From assembly GCF_014191495.1 (NCBI RefSeq), contig NZ_JACHWR010000001.1, positions 186,001 to 250,000 on the forward strand: 64,000 nt of DNA, written 5' to 3'. Each line of letters starts with the position of its first letter. Positions within the stretch are counted from its first letter, which is position 1. Made by a program: the position numbers and the translations under genes. This DNA comes from Nocardioides soli. Its GTDB lineage: Bacteria > Actinomycetota > Actinomycetes > Propionibacteriales > Nocardioidaceae. Positions 44,293 through 53,828 of the stretch are shown one piece after another. Under the pieces are notes generated by a model. That model was not told where the DNA came from, made no database searches, and saw only the letters and a list, made by a program, of their open reading frames with translations.

Positions 44293-46107
44293 ATGGCCCA
44301 AGAACCCCGCGTGCACAGCGGCGTTCAGCGTGCGACCTCCACCTGGGAGTCGCAACGCAGTTTCGACGAGCTGGGCCGCCCGCTGCGCGACATCACGTTC
44401 TGCGTCGTCGACCTCGAGACCACCGGCGGCTCCGCGGAGGGCGGCTCGATGATCACCGAGATCGGGGCGGTCAAGGTGCGCGGCGGCGAGCTGCTCGGCG
44501 AGTTCCAGACCCTGGTCAACCCCCGCGCCGAGATCCCGGCCTTCATCGCGGTGCTGACCGGCATCACCAACGGCATGGTCTCCGACGCGCCGCCGATCGA
44601 GTCGGCGCTCCCGGCGTTCCTCGAGTTCGCGGCCGGCTGCGTGCTGGTCGCCCACAACGCGCCGTTCGACGTCGGGTTCCTGCGCTACTTCGCCGAGCAG
44701 CAGGGCCGCCCGTGGCCGACGTTCGAGGTGCTCGACACCGCCCGCCTGGCCCGGCGGGTGATCACCCGCGACGACGCGCCCAACTGCAAGCTCTCCTCGC
44801 TCGCGAAGGCGTTCGGGTCCGCGACCACCCCCAACCACCGGGCGCTCCAGGACGCGCGGGCGACCGTCGACGTGCTGCACGGGCTGATGGAGCGCCTCGG
44901 CGGGCTGGGCGTGCACACCCTCGAGGAGCTGCAGACCTTCTCCTCCCGGGTCTCCACGGCGCAGCGCCGCAAGCGGCACCTCGCGGAGGCGCTCCCCCAT
45001 GCCCCGGGCGTCTACCTCTTCCGCGACGACCGGGCGCGCGTGCTCTACGTCGGCACCTCGCGCGACCTGCGCACCCGGGTGCGCTCCTACTTCACCGCCT
45101 CGGAGACCCGGTCGCGGATCGGCGAGATGGTCGGCATCGCGACCGTCGTCGACGGCATCGAGTGCGCGACGGCGCTGGAGGCCGAGGTCCGCGAGCTGCG
45201 CCTGATCGCGGAGCACAAGCCCCGCTACAACCGGCGCTCCCGGTTCCCCGAGAAGGTCCACTTCATCAAGCTGACCCGCGAGCCCTGGCCGCGGCTGTCG
45301 CTGGTGCGACGGGTGCTCGACGACGACGCCGACTACCTCGGCCCGTTCTCGTCGAAGAAGACCGCGGAGAAGTGCCTGGCCGCGCTCCACGACACGTTCC
45401 CGATCCGGCAGTGCTCCGACCGGATCGCCCGCGACCCCGGCGGCCCCGCGGGCGGGCGGACCCCCTGCGTGCTGGCCGAGATGGACCGCTGCCTGTCCCC
45501 CTGCGACGGCAGCGTCGACGCCGCGACGTACGCCGCGGTCGTGCGCCAGCTGCGCGACACCCTGCTGCGCCGTCCCGACGAGGTGGTCGAGGCGATCAAC
45601 GCGCGGATGGCCGCCCTCGCCGACGACGAGCGCTTCGAGGAGGCCGGGGTGCACCGCGACCGGCTCGCGGCGTTCGTGCGCGCGGCCGCCCGCACCCAGC
45701 GGCTCGCCGCGCTCACCCGCTGCCCCGAGGTGGTCGCCGCGCGGCACGAGGACGACGGCCGGTGGGCGGTCCACGTGGTCCGCCACGGCCGGCTGGCCGC
45801 GGCCGGGGTGATCCCGCCCGGGGCCGACGCCCACGCGTTCGTCACGACGCTGCGGCAGTCGGCCGAGACGGTCCGCCCCGGCCCGGGCCCGGTGCCGGCG
45901 GCGTCCGCGGAGGAGACCGAGAAGGTGCTGCGCTGGCTGGAGTCGCCCGGCATCCGCCTGGTCGACGTCGACGGCGAGTGGACCTGCCCGGTCGCCGGCG
46001 CCACCCGGCACCTCGCGGTGCACGACGCGGTCAACCAGTCCCGGCTCTCGCTGGTTCCGTTCGCCGACCGCCGCGGGCTCGCCCCGGTGCACCGGCCGGC
46101 CCGCTGA
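44293..46107 (+). CDS. DEDD 3'-5' exonuclease fused to a UvrC/Cho-like GIY-YIG nuclease
   Basis: 604 aa from ATG 44293; an ATG ten codons earlier is equally open. The N-terminal ~190 residues are a PolC-epsilon-type exonuclease: CVVDLETTGGSAEGGSMITE (DxE), VAHNAPFDVGFLR (D), and HRALQDARATVDVL (HxxxxD). Next is a GIY-YIG domain (HAPGVYLFRDDRARVLYVGT, SRDLRTRVRSYFTA, with EAEVRELRLIAEHKPRYNRR), then a UvrC-like Cys region (CVLAEMDRCLSPCDG) and a UvrB-binding-like helix. The M. tuberculosis counterpart is Rv2191. A DNA-repair role is likely. Confidence 0.9.
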   Translation: MAQEPRVHSGVQRATSTWESQRSFDELGRPLRDITFCVVDLETTGGSAEGGSMITEIGAVKVRGGELLGEFQTLVNPRAEIPAFIAVLTGITNGMVSDAPPIESALPAFLEFAAGCVLVAHNAPFDVGFLRYFAEQQGRPWPTFEVLDTARLARRVITRDDAPNCKLSSLAKAFGSATTPNHRALQDARATVDVLHGLMERLGGLGVHTLEELQTFSSRVSTAQRRKRHLAEALPHAPGVYLFRDDRARVLYVGTSRDLRTRVRSYFTASETRSRIGEMVGIATVVDGIECATALEAEVRELRLIAEHKPRYNRRSRFPEKVHFIKLTREPWPRLSLVRRVLDDDADYLGPFSSKKTAEKCLAALHDTFPIRQCSDRIARDPGGPAGGRTPCVLAEMDRCLSPCDGSVDAATYAAVVRQLRDTLLRRPDEVVEAINARMAALADDERFEEAGVHRDRLAAFVRAAARTQRLAALTRCPEVVAARHEDDGRWAVHVVRHGRLAAAGVIPPGADAHAFVTTLRQSAETVRPGPGPVPAASAEETEKVLRWLESPGIRLVDVDGEWTCPVAGATRHLAVHDAVNQSRLSLVPFADRRGLAPVHRPAR

Positions 46108-46135
46108 GCTCACGGGGCCGAGTAGTGTCCGTCCC

Positions 46136-46414
46136 GTGATCACCGCCATCGTCTTCGTGAAGGCCGACGTCGCCCGCATCCCGGAGGTGGCCGAGGCCAT
46201 CGCCGCGCTCGACGGCGTGAGCGAGGTCTACTCGGTCACCGGTCAGATCGACCTGATCGCGCTGGTGCGGGTGCGCGACCACGACGACATCGCGGCCGTG
46301 GTCGCCGACCGTCTCAACAAGGTGCCCGGGGTCAACGCCACCGAGACCCACATCGCGTTCCGCACCTACTCGCGCCACGACCTCGAGTCGGCGTTCTCCC
46401 TCGGCCTCGACTGA
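46136..46414 (+). CDS. Stand-alone Lrp/AsnC ligand-binding (RAM) domain protein
   Basis: 92 aa from GTG 46136. ITAIVFVKADVARIPEVAEA, DGVSEVYSVTGQIDLIALVR and FRTYSRHDLESAF are the beta-alpha-beta-beta-alpha-beta pattern of the AsnC_trans_reg domain with the GxxD ligand loop. There is no helix-turn-helix, so it does not bind DNA itself. It may sense an amino acid and modulate a partner. It lies 28 bases after the nuclease gene and convergent with trpD. Confidence 0.88.
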   Translation: MITAIVFVKADVARIPEVAEAIAALDGVSEVYSVTGQIDLIALVRVRDHDDIAAVVADRLNKVPGVNATETHIAFRTYSRHDLESAFSLGLD

Positions 46415-46438
46415 GGGTCGGAAGTCCCGATTCAACCC

Positions 46439-47461
46439 TCAGGCGGACGCGGCGATCCAGCGCTCGAGGGTGGCCTTCGCGGCACCGGAGTCGATCGCGT
46501 CGCGGGCCTTGTCGATGCCGGCCGCCAGCGCGTCGGCGGGTTCGGCCGCGGGGTCGTCGTACACGGCCAGCGCCGCGCCGGCGTTGAGCAGCACGGCGTC
46601 GCGTACGGCGCCGGTCTCCCCGCCGAGCAGCCGGCGCACGACGTCGGCGTTGTGAGCGGCGTCGCCGCCGCGCAGCGCCTCGGTGGTGCCCCGGGCGATA
46701 CCGAGCTCGGCCGGGTCGACCACGGACTCGGTGACCGCACCCTCGTGCACGCGCCACACCCGGGAGGTCGTGGTGGTCGTCAGCTCGTCGAGCCCGTCGT
46801 CGCCGCGGAAGACCCACGCGTCGACGCCGCGGCCGGCGAACACGCCCGCCATCACCGGCGCCAGCCGCGCGTCGGCGCAGCCGATCGCCTGGGCACCGGC
46901 CCGGGCCGGGTTCGTCAGCGGGCCGAGCAGGTTGAACGTCGTACCGATGCCCAGCTCGCGCCGCGCCACCGCGGCGTGCCGCATGGCCGGGTGGAAGGTG
47001 GCCGCGAAGCAGAAGGTGATGCCCGCCTGCTCGGCCACCGACGCCACCCGCTCGGGCGGCAGGTCGAGACGGATGCCGAGCTGCTCGAGCACATCGGCGG
47101 AGCCCGACTGCGAGGAGGCCGAGCGATTGCCGTGCTTGACCACGCGAGCGCCGGCGCCGGCCGCGACGATGGCGGACATCGTCGAGATGTTCACCGACAT
47201 CGAGCGGTCGCCCCCGGTGCCCACGACGTCGAGCAGGCGACCCGGGACCGACAGCGGGGTGGCGACGGCGTACATCGCCTCGACGAGGCCGAGCACCTCG
47301 TCGATCGTCTCCCCCTTGGCGCGCAGCGCCACCGCGAAGCCGGCGACCTGCACGGGCGTGGCCTCGCCCGAGAGCATCTCGTGCATCGCCCAGGCGGTCT
47401 GCTCCGCGCTGAGGTCGGTGCCGGCGACCAGCGCGCCGAGGACCTCGGGCCAGCTGGTCAC
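46439..47461 (-). CDS. trpD: Anthranilate phosphoribosyltransferase
   Basis: 340 aa from GTG 47461. It transfers phosphoribose from PRPP to anthranilate in tryptophan synthesis. [20 protein letters not shown] (PRPP/pyrophosphate loop), [20 protein letters not shown] (anthranilate and Mg region), [20 protein letters not shown] and [13 protein letters not shown] are all intact. It is separated from other trp genes, as in M. tuberculosis (Rv2192c). The start overlaps the stop of the response-regulator-like gene (GTGA). Confidence 0.95.
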   Translation of the reverse strand: MTSWPEVLGALVAGTDLSAEQTAWAMHEMLSGEATPVQVAGFAVALRAKGETIDEVLGLVEAMYAVATPLSVPGRLLDVVGTGGDRSMSVNISTMSAIVAAGAGARVVKHGNRSASSQSGSADVLEQLGIRLDLPPERVASVAEQAGITFCFAATFHPAMRHAAVARRELGIGTTFNLLGPLTNPARAGAQAIGCADARLAPVMAGVFAGRGVDAWVFRGDDGLDELTTTTTSRVWRVHEGAVTESVVDPAELGIARGTTEALRGGDAAHNADVVRRLLGGETGAVRDAVLLNAGAALAVYDDPAAEPADALAAGIDKARDAIDSGAAKATLERWIAASA

Positions 47462-47877
47462 GTGCCGGCGGGCACGCGCGAGCTCAGCAGCGACACGACG
47501 GTCTCCGCGAGCTGGATCGGGTCGAGCGGGTGCGGCACGGCGGCCTCGGCCCGCGACCAGGTGGCCAGCCACGCGTCCTGCGGGCGACCGGTGAGCACCA
47601 GCACCGGCGGGCACTGGTAGATCTCGTCCTTGAGCTGCTTGGCGATGCCCATCCCGCCCGCCGGCACGGCCTCGCCGTCGAGGATCACGAGGTCGATGCC
47701 ACCGGCGTCCATGTTCTGGATCACGACCGGCTCGGTCGCCACCTCGACGTACTCGAGCTCGGGCAGCTCCGGGTGCGGGCGTCGGCCGAGGGCCAGGATC
47801 ACCTGCTGGCGGGTGTTCACGTCATCGCTGTAGACCAGCACCCGCAGGGGCATGGTCCGAGAGGTCGCGTCGTTCAC
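47458..47877 (-). CDS. Receiver-like (response-regulator fold) protein
   Basis: 139 aa from GTG 47877; [11 protein letters not shown] from ATG 47853 is an alternative. [40 protein letters not shown] and [15 protein letters not shown] have the order of a receiver domain (acidic pair, Asp in LDGE, Thr in LTG, with the final Lys replaced by HP). No output domain follows. In M. tuberculosis-like genomes a similar single-domain protein sits near ctaE. Phosphorylation is uncertain. Confidence 0.75.
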   Translation of the reverse strand: MNDATSRTMPLRVLVYSDDVNTRQQVILALGRRPHPELPELEYVEVATEPVVIQNMDAGGIDLVILDGEAVPAGGMGIAKQLKDEIYQCPPVLVLTGRPQDAWLATWSRAEAAVPHPLDPIQLAETVVSLLSSRVPAGT

Positions 47878-47887
47878 GTTCGCGACT

Positions 47888-48937
47888 CTACCGGTCGGTC
47901 TCGGTGGGAGGTGCGGCCGAGGGTGTGACCTGCGGCGCGGTCTGGGGTCCGGTCTGGGGTCCGGTCTGGGGTCCGGTCTGGGGTCCGACCTCGGGCGGGG
48001 ACCCGGATGCGGACGCCGCACGCTCCCGCGCCTCGAGCCGGTCCAGCCTCCGGTCCTCGCGCTCGGCCTCCTTCAGCGACTGGCGCACCCACTGCACGAA
48101 CAGGACGCCGAAGAACGCCACCGCGATCAGGTCACCGGAGCCCCAGAGGATGCCGCCGGCGAGGTGCTGGTCGTCGAGCGGGTCGGGCAGCCAGGCGCCC
48201 ATCGGCCCGTCGTGCAGGGAGGCGTAGTGGTCGCCGCCGAGCACCTCCTCCTCCTGCATGATCGTGATCCCGAGGAAGGCGTGGAACGGCAGCGTCATCA
48301 CGATCAGCAGCATCCGGAACGGGTAGGCCACCTTGCCGGGCACCGGGTCGACGCCGACCAGGGGCCAGAAGAAGAGGCAGCCCACGAGCACCAGGTGCAG
48401 GTGCATCGTCTCGTGGAGGTACGTCGAGTCCAGCGTCGCGGGGTACCAGCCGGTGAAGTAGAGCGACCAGGGCGAGGTCACGTAGAGCACGAACGTCAGC
48501 GGCGGGAAGGACAGCACCTTCGCGACGCGCGAGTGGAGTACGACGAGCAGCCAGCGCCGGGGCCGGGCCGGCAGCGTGCGCAGCGCCAGGGTGACCGGGG
48601 CGCCGAGCGCGAGGGAGAGCGGCACCAGCATCGACAGGACCATGTGCTGGACCATGTGCACGCTGATCAGCGTCTCGTCGTACGCCCCCAGACCGGACGC
48701 CGTGGCGAAGTAGAAGAGCCCCATCCCGACGGGCACGAAGGCGACCGTCCGGCCGACGGGCCAGCGGTCGCCGCGGCGGTGCAGCGTGACCACTCCCCAG
48801 ATGTAGAGACCGGCCACCCAGACGGTCAGCACGAAGGCGACCGGCTGCAACGACCACCCCGTGAGCACGGTGCCGAAGGTGAAACGAGGGAGGTCGACAC
48901 CGGCGTCCAGGACGGTGCCGACAGCGGGGATGAGCAC
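47888..48937 (-). CDS. ctaG: Cytochrome c oxidase assembly protein (CtaG_caa3 family)
   Basis: 349 aa from GTG 48937. Seven or eight hydrophobic helices, with histidine-rich segments [20 protein letters not shown] and [20 protein letters not shown] plus [10 protein letters not shown]. These match the caa3-type CtaG family thought to help deliver copper to cytochrome oxidase. The charged C-terminal tail ends in four GPQT repeats coded by 12-bp repeats at ~47940-47988. Divergent from ctaE, so oxidase genes surround it. Confidence 0.85.
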   Translation of the reverse strand: MLIPAVGTVLDAGVDLPRFTFGTVLTGWSLQPVAFVLTVWVAGLYIWGVVTLHRRGDRWPVGRTVAFVPVGMGLFYFATASGLGAYDETLISVHMVQHMVLSMLVPLSLALGAPVTLALRTLPARPRRWLLVVLHSRVAKVLSFPPLTFVLYVTSPWSLYFTGWYPATLDSTYLHETMHLHLVLVGCLFFWPLVGVDPVPGKVAYPFRMLLIVMTLPFHAFLGITIMQEEEVLGGDHYASLHDGPMGAWLPDPLDDQHLAGGILWGSGDLIAVAFFGVLFVQWVRQSLKEAEREDRRLDRLEARERAASASGSPPEVGPQTGPQTGPQTGPQTAPQVTPSAAPPTETDR

Positions 48938-49002
48938 GTTGTGAACTTTATGACGACGAAACGCGGGGGGCCGGGGTGCCCTCCCCGAGCGGTCACGCCA
49001 TA

Positions 49003-49650
49003 ATGGCCACCGTGGCGACAGCAACTGCGATTCCGGCTTCCCGTCTGCACGGGCATCATGACCGTCCGAGCATGGTCTCGGTCGGCACGATCATCTGGCT
49101 CTCGAGTGAGCTGATGTTCTTCGCGGCGCTGTTCGCGTCGTACTTCACGATCCGGGCGGTGAGCCCGGACCTGTGGGCCCAGAACACCCAGCACCTCAAC
49201 GTGCCGTTCGCCACGGTCAACACCACGATCCTCGTGCTGTCGTCGCTGACCTGCCAACTGGGCGTCTTCGCCGCCGAGCGCGGCCAGGTCGGCCGCACCG
49301 GCTCGGTCTGGAACGTCAAGGGCTGGGGCCTGCGCGAGTGGTTCATCCTGACCTACGTCATGGGTGCGATCTTCATCGGCGGCCAGGCCACGGAGTACGC
49401 CGAGCTGGTGCGCGAGGGCATCACGATCCAGGACTCGGCCTACGGCACGATGTTCTACCTGACCACCGGCTTCCACGGCATCCACGTGACCGGCGGTCTC
49501 ATCGCCTTCCTCTTCGTGCTCGGCCGCACCTACGTCGCCCGGAAGTTCACCCACGAGCAGGCGGTGAGCGCCATCGTCGTGTCCTACTACTGGCACTTCG
49601 TCGACGTCGTGTGGATCGGGCTCTTCGCCACCATCTACCTCGTCCAGTAG
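49003..49650 (+). CDS. ctaE: Cytochrome c oxidase subunit III
   Basis: 215 aa from ATG 49003. Five or six helices; [40 protein letters not shown] and [20 protein letters not shown] are classic subunit III signatures. It is the first gene of ctaE-qcrC-qcrA-qcrB, the order typical of actinobacteria, in which complexes III and IV form a supercomplex. Gap to qcrC is 34 bases. Confidence 0.94.
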   Translation: MATVATATAIPASRLHGHHDRPSMVSVGTIIWLSSELMFFAALFASYFTIRAVSPDLWAQNTQHLNVPFATVNTTILVLSSLTCQLGVFAAERGQVGRTGSVWNVKGWGLREWFILTYVMGAIFIGGQATEYAELVREGITIQDSAYGTMFYLTTGFHGIHVTGGLIAFLFVLGRTYVARKFTHEQAVSAIVVSYYWHFVDVVWIGLFATIYLVQ

Positions 49651-49684
49651 CCCCGAGTAGACCTACCCAACGCAAGGACAAGAT

Positions 49685-50563
49685 GTGCGTCTCCTGAATC
49701 GATCCGCAGGTCGACTCTCGCGGCACCGCCGTAGCCCCCTGGCGGGCCTGCTCGTCATCCTCGCCGGCCTGCTGCTGACCGGCGGCATCTTCACCGCCGT
49801 CGCCAACACGACCGCCCAGGCCGACCAGACCGCCTCCAACGAGGAGCTCGTCGCGAAGGGCCGGGCGCTGTTCCTCGTGAGCTGCTCCTTCTGCCACGGC
49901 CAGAACGGCGAGGGCGTGAGCACCGAGAACGGCAACCAGCTCGGCCCGTCGCTCGTCGGCGTCGGCGCCGCTGCCGCCGACTTCCAGCTCAGCACCGGCC
50001 GGATGCCGATGGCGCAGCCCGGCGCGCAGGTGCCGAGCAAGCCCGAGGCGTTCGACGACGACGAGATCGCCGCGCTGTCGGCGTACGTCGCCTCTCTCGG
50101 CCCCGGCCCGGCCATCCCGGACGAGTCCGACTACAGCATCGAGGGCCTCAGCGACGAGGAGCGTCAGGCCGCGATCGCGCGCGGTGGCCAGATCTTCCTG
50201 ACCAACTGCACCGCCTGCCACAACTTCCAGGGCTCCGGCGGCGCCATGCCGCGCGGCGGCTACGCGCCGGCACTGCACGAGACCAGCGCCAAGAACATCT
50301 ACCAGGCGCTGCTCACCGGCCCGCAGAACATGCCGAACTTCACCAACGGCAACCTCTCCCCCGAGGAGAAGCGCGACGTCATCGCGTACCTCTACTCGCT
50401 GCGGGACATGCCCGAGTACGGCGGGTTCGGCCTCGGCGGCCTCGGACCCGTGCCGGAGGGCATGGCGGCCTGGCTGTTCGGCATCGGCCTGTGTGTCGGC
50501 GCCGCGGTCTGGATCGCCGCCCACACGACCCGTTCGAACAAGAAGAAGGTGGACGCGGCATGA
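49685..50563 (+). CDS. qcrC: Di-heme cytochrome c subunit of the bc1 complex
   Basis: 292 aa from GTG 49685. N-terminal anchor at ~17-40, two c-type haem sites (CSFCH at 67-71, CTACH at 175-179) and a C-terminal transmembrane helix (MAAWLFGIGLCVGAAVWIAA). The fused di-haem cytochrome replaces a soluble cytochrome c and passes electrons straight to the oxidase. Its TGA overlaps the qcrA ATG. Confidence 0.95.
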   Translation: MRLLNRSAGRLSRHRRSPLAGLLVILAGLLLTGGIFTAVANTTAQADQTASNEELVAKGRALFLVSCSFCHGQNGEGVSTENGNQLGPSLVGVGAAAADFQLSTGRMPMAQPGAQVPSKPEAFDDDEIAALSAYVASLGPGPAIPDESDYSIEGLSDEERQAAIARGGQIFLTNCTACHNFQGSGGAMPRGGYAPALHETSAKNIYQALLTGPQNMPNFTNGNLSPEEKRDVIAYLYSLRDMPEYGGFGLGGLGPVPEGMAAWLFGIGLCVGAAVWIAAHTTRSNKKKVDAA

Positions 50564-51642
50564 GCACTCCGTCCCACGACGGGGGCCACGACGAGCCCGT
50601 GGACGAGAATCTTCCCGAGCGCGACGACCTCTACGCCAACCCCGGCCTCCCCGAGCACCAGTGGCGGCCGACCGACGTCGACCCGAAGGCCGAGAAGCGC
50701 GCGGAGCGCCAGGTCGCCACGCTGTTCGGGCTGTCGGCGATCTGCACCGTGCTGCTGGTCGTCGCGTACTTCACCGTCGACGTCAACGACACCGTCGGCA
50801 ACCTCGGCGCCCAGAACCTCACCCTCGGCCTCTGCCTGGCCGGCGCCCTGCTGTTCCTCGGCTTCGGCGTGATCCAGTGGGCCCGCAAGCTGATGGCCGA
50901 CCAGGAGATCGTCGAGTACCGCCACCCGGCGGCGTCCTCCGACGAGGACCGCGCGGCGACCCTCGAGGCGCTCAGCACCGGTCTCGCCGAGTCCGGCATC
51001 GGCCGGCGCCCGCTGGTGCGCAACTCGCTGCTCGGCGCGGTCGGCCTGCTCGGCGTGCCCGCGATCGTGTTCCTGCGCGACCTCGGCCCGACCAACGCTC
51101 AGGTGACCAAGGCCCAGCCGTACCCCGGCGCCGGCCTCGAGCACACCATCTGGGAGCAGGGCATGCGCGTCGTCCGCGACGTGGTCGGCACCCCGATCAA
51201 GCCGGGCGACCTCCAGATCGGCGACCTGGTGAACGCCGAGCCCGAGGGCCTGTTCAAGAGCCCGTGGGACGGCGAGCCGCTGGAGGGCCTCGCCCTCCAG
51301 GTCGGCAAGTCCAAGGGCGCCGTCGTCGTCGTGCGCATGGAGCCCGACGAGATCATCCCGGGCAAGGGCCGGGAGAACTGGTCCGTCGACGGCATCCTCT
51401 GCTACTCGAAGATCTGCACCCACGTCGGCTGCCCGATCTCGCTGTACGAGCGCACCACCCACCACCTGCTCTGCCCCTGTCACCAGTCCACCTTCGACCT
51501 GGCCGACTCCGCCAAGGTGGTCTTCGGCCCGGCCGCGCGGCCGCTGCCGCAGCTGCCGCTGGCCGTCGACAGCGAGGGCTACCTGGTGGCGCAGAGCGAC
51601 TTCACCGAACCCGTGGGACCGAGCTACTGGGAGCGTGGCTGA
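50560..51642 (+). CDS. qcrA: Rieske iron-sulfur subunit of the bc1 complex
   Basis: 360 aa. Three N-terminal hydrophobic segments (ATLFGLSAICTVLLVVAYFT; LTLGLCLAGALLFLGFGVIQ; SLLGAVGLLGVPAIVFL) are typical of the actinobacterial form. The [2Fe-2S] site is CTHVGCPI ... CPCHQST, with two Cys and two His ligands. Its start overlaps qcrC and it ends two bases before qcrB. Confidence 0.95.
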   Translation: MSTPSHDGGHDEPVDENLPERDDLYANPGLPEHQWRPTDVDPKAEKRAERQVATLFGLSAICTVLLVVAYFTVDVNDTVGNLGAQNLTLGLCLAGALLFLGFGVIQWARKLMADQEIVEYRHPAASSDEDRAATLEALSTGLAESGIGRRPLVRNSLLGAVGLLGVPAIVFLRDLGPTNAQVTKAQPYPGAGLEHTIWEQGMRVVRDVVGTPIKPGDLQIGDLVNAEPEGLFKSPWDGEPLEGLALQVGKSKGAVVVVRMEPDEIIPGKGRENWSVDGILCYSKICTHVGCPISLYERTTHHLLCPCHQSTFDLADSAKVVFGPAARPLPQLPLAVDSEGYLVAQSDFTEPVGPSYWERG

Positions 51643-51644
51643 TC

Positions 51645-53393
51645 ATGGACACCAGCAAGGTCGCCAGCAGCAACACGACGACCGCTGCGACAGCGAGCAA
51701 GCCCAAGCGCATCGGTGCCGTCGCCACCTGGGCCGACGAGCGCCTCGGCCTCGCCGGCCTCGCCAAGAAGAACCTGCGCAAGGTCTTCCCGGACCACTGG
51801 TCCTTCATGCTCGGCGAGATCGCGCTCTGGAGCTTCGTCGTCCTGCTGCTCACCGGCGTCTTCCTGACGCTCTGGTTCACCCCGAGCATGGGCGAGGTGC
51901 AGTACAACGGCACCTACGAGCAGCTGCGCGGCGTCCACATGTCCGAGGCGTTCGCCTCGACGCTGCGGATCTCCTTCGACGTGCGTGGCGGCCTGCTGAT
52001 GCGCCAGATGCACCACTGGGCGGCGATGCTCTTCGTCGCGTCGATGATGATCCACCTGCTGCGCGTCTTCTTCACCGGTGCGCACCGCAAGCCGCGTGAG
52101 CTCAACTGGGTGATCGGCTGCCTGCTGCTGATCCTGGGCACGCTCGAGGGCTTCACCGGCTACTCGCTCCCCGACGACCTGCTCTCGGGCACCGGCGTCC
52201 GGGCCGCGGACGGCTTCATCAAGGCCACCCCCGTGGTCGGCACCTACATGTCGTTCTTCCTCTTCGGCGGCGAGTTCCCGGGTGAGTCGATCATCCCGCG
52301 CCTGTACGTCGTCCACGTGCTGCTGCTCCCCGGCCTGCTGCTCGCGCTGATCGCGGCGCACATGCTGCTGCTCGTCTACCACAAGCACACGCAGTGGCCT
52401 GGTCCCGGCCGCACCGAGAAGAACGTCGTGGGCTACCCGATGCTCCCGGTGTACGCCGCCAAGGCCGGTGGCTTCTTCTTCATCGTGTTCGGCGTGACCG
52501 CGCTGCTCGCCAGCCTGCTGTCGATCAACGCGGTGTGGAAGCTCGGACCGTACGACCCGTCCAAGGTGACCGCCGGCTCCCAGCCGGACTGGTACATGGG
52601 CTGGCCGGACGGCGCGCTGCGGATCATGCCCGGCATCGAGAGCGAGTTCTGGGGCATCACGATCTCCTGGAACGTCATGCTCCCGATCCTGGTGCTGCCG
52701 ATGCTGATGTTCGTGATCCTGCTGCTCCTGCCGTTCCTGGAGGCGTGGATCACCGGTGACAAGCGCGAGCACCACCTGCTCCAGCGGCCGCGCAACGCCC
52801 CGACCCGCACCGCCCTGATGGTCGCGCTGATGACGATGTACGGCCTCTTCTGGGCGGCCGGCGGCAACGACATCCTCGCCATCAAGCTGCACGCGTCGAT
52901 CAACGAGATCACGTACTTCCTGCGCGGCGCGGTGTTCGTCGGCCCGATCCTGGCGTTCATCATCACCCGCCGCTGGTGCATCTCGCTGCAGCGCAAGGAC
53001 AACGAGACCCTCCTGCACGGCTACGAGACCGGCATCATCATGCGGTCGGCCGAGGGCGGCTACTCCGAGCGCCACCTGCCGCTGCCGGACTCGAAGGCCT
53101 ACACGCTCACCGCTCGCGACCGCGACCCGGTCGTCGACGGCTTCGAGGTCGACGCCGCGGACGCCAACGGCCTGCCGGCTCCCGGCGAGGGCCGGATCGC
53201 GGCGCTCCGCCACCGGCTCCGCACGCTGTGGTACACCGACAACGTGCAGAAGCCGAGCCAAGCCGAGCTGGAGGAGGGTCACCACCACTCCGAGCACGAG
53301 CACGAGCTCCAGGAGCCGTTGGACGGCCGCGCCGCCGACGGCCACCAGTTCGACGGTCACCACCTGGTCGACGACGAGTCGCTCCGGCACTGA
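51645..53393 (+). CDS. qcrB: Cytochrome b subunit of the bc1 complex
   Basis: 582 aa from ATG 51645. Eight to nine helices; haem-ligand histidines lie in LLMRQMHHWAAMLFVASMMI with HLLRVFFTGAHRKPRE and in VVHVLLLPGLLLALIAAHML. The quinol-site PEWY motif appears as PDWYMGWPDGALR (PDWY, as in many actinobacteria). The C-terminal ~80 residues are a His/Glu-rich cytoplasmic tail. It oxidises menaquinol and is the target of QcrB inhibitors in mycobacteria. A terminator follows the stop. Confidence 0.95.
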   Translation: MDTSKVASSNTTTAATASKPKRIGAVATWADERLGLAGLAKKNLRKVFPDHWSFMLGEIALWSFVVLLLTGVFLTLWFTPSMGEVQYNGTYEQLRGVHMSEAFASTLRISFDVRGGLLMRQMHHWAAMLFVASMMIHLLRVFFTGAHRKPRELNWVIGCLLLILGTLEGFTGYSLPDDLLSGTGVRAADGFIKATPVVGTYMSFFLFGGEFPGESIIPRLYVVHVLLLPGLLLALIAAHMLLLVYHKHTQWPGPGRTEKNVVGYPMLPVYAAKAGGFFFIVFGVTALLASLLSINAVWKLGPYDPSKVTAGSQPDWYMGWPDGALRIMPGIESEFWGITISWNVMLPILVLPMLMFVILLLLPFLEAWITGDKREHHLLQRPRNAPTRTALMVALMTMYGLFWAAGGNDILAIKLHASINEITYFLRGAVFVGPILAFIITRRWCISLQRKDNETLLHGYETGIIMRSAEGGYSERHLPLPDSKAYTLTARDRDPVVDGFEVDAADANGLPAPGEGRIAALRHRLRTLWYTDNVQKPSQAELEEGHHHSEHEHELQEPLDGRAADGHQFDGHHLVDDESLRH

Positions 53394-53411
53394 CCCGGCC
53401 CTGCGCCGTAC

Positions 53412-53446
53412 GAGGCCGCCCACTCCCCAGCGGAGTGGGCGGCCTC
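53412..53446 (+). terminator. Terminator of the ctaE-qcrCAB operon
   Basis: GAGGCCGCCCACTCC and its complement (15-bp perfect stem) with a CCAGC loop, 19 bases after the qcrB stop codon. GCTCATTT follows. Confidence 0.8.
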
Positions 53447-53512
53447 GCTCATTTCAGGCTGTGCCGACCAGGGTGTTGGTCTCGCTCTGGCTGGCCTCAG
53501 CCGTCGCGGCTT

Positions 53513-53817
53513 CATCAAGGGATGAGGGCGAGGCCGCGCTCCCCCGGGTGAGCACACCGAGGGAACCGTCGCTCCACCCTCATCCCTTGATGAAGCGCGC
53601 CCGCAGCGCGCCGCACCGGGACGACGTTGCTCCTGCGCCAACCGCCGCTCTCGACGCGCAGGTCGCGACCTCGCTCCCTGGTGACGCCATCAAGGGATGA
53701 GGGCGAGGCCGCGCTCCCCCGGGTGAGCACACCGAGGGAACCGTCGCTCCACCCTCATCCCTTGATGAAGCGCCCGCAGCGCGCCGCACCGGAACGACGT
53801 TGCTCACGCCAACCGCC
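53513..53817. repeat. Tandem pair of ~130-bp elements with CATCAAGGGATGA termini
   Basis: Copies at 53513-53646 and 53688-53817 (period 175) are nearly identical. Each starts CATCAAGGGATGAGGGCGAG, has TCATCCCTTGATG about 80 bases on, then a GC-rich tail with CGCAGCGCGCCGCACCGG. The inverted termini give a long hairpin. A diverged relative is at 17298-17377. No gene is encoded. Confidence 0.85.
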
Positions 53818-53828
53818 CGCAGACCCGC

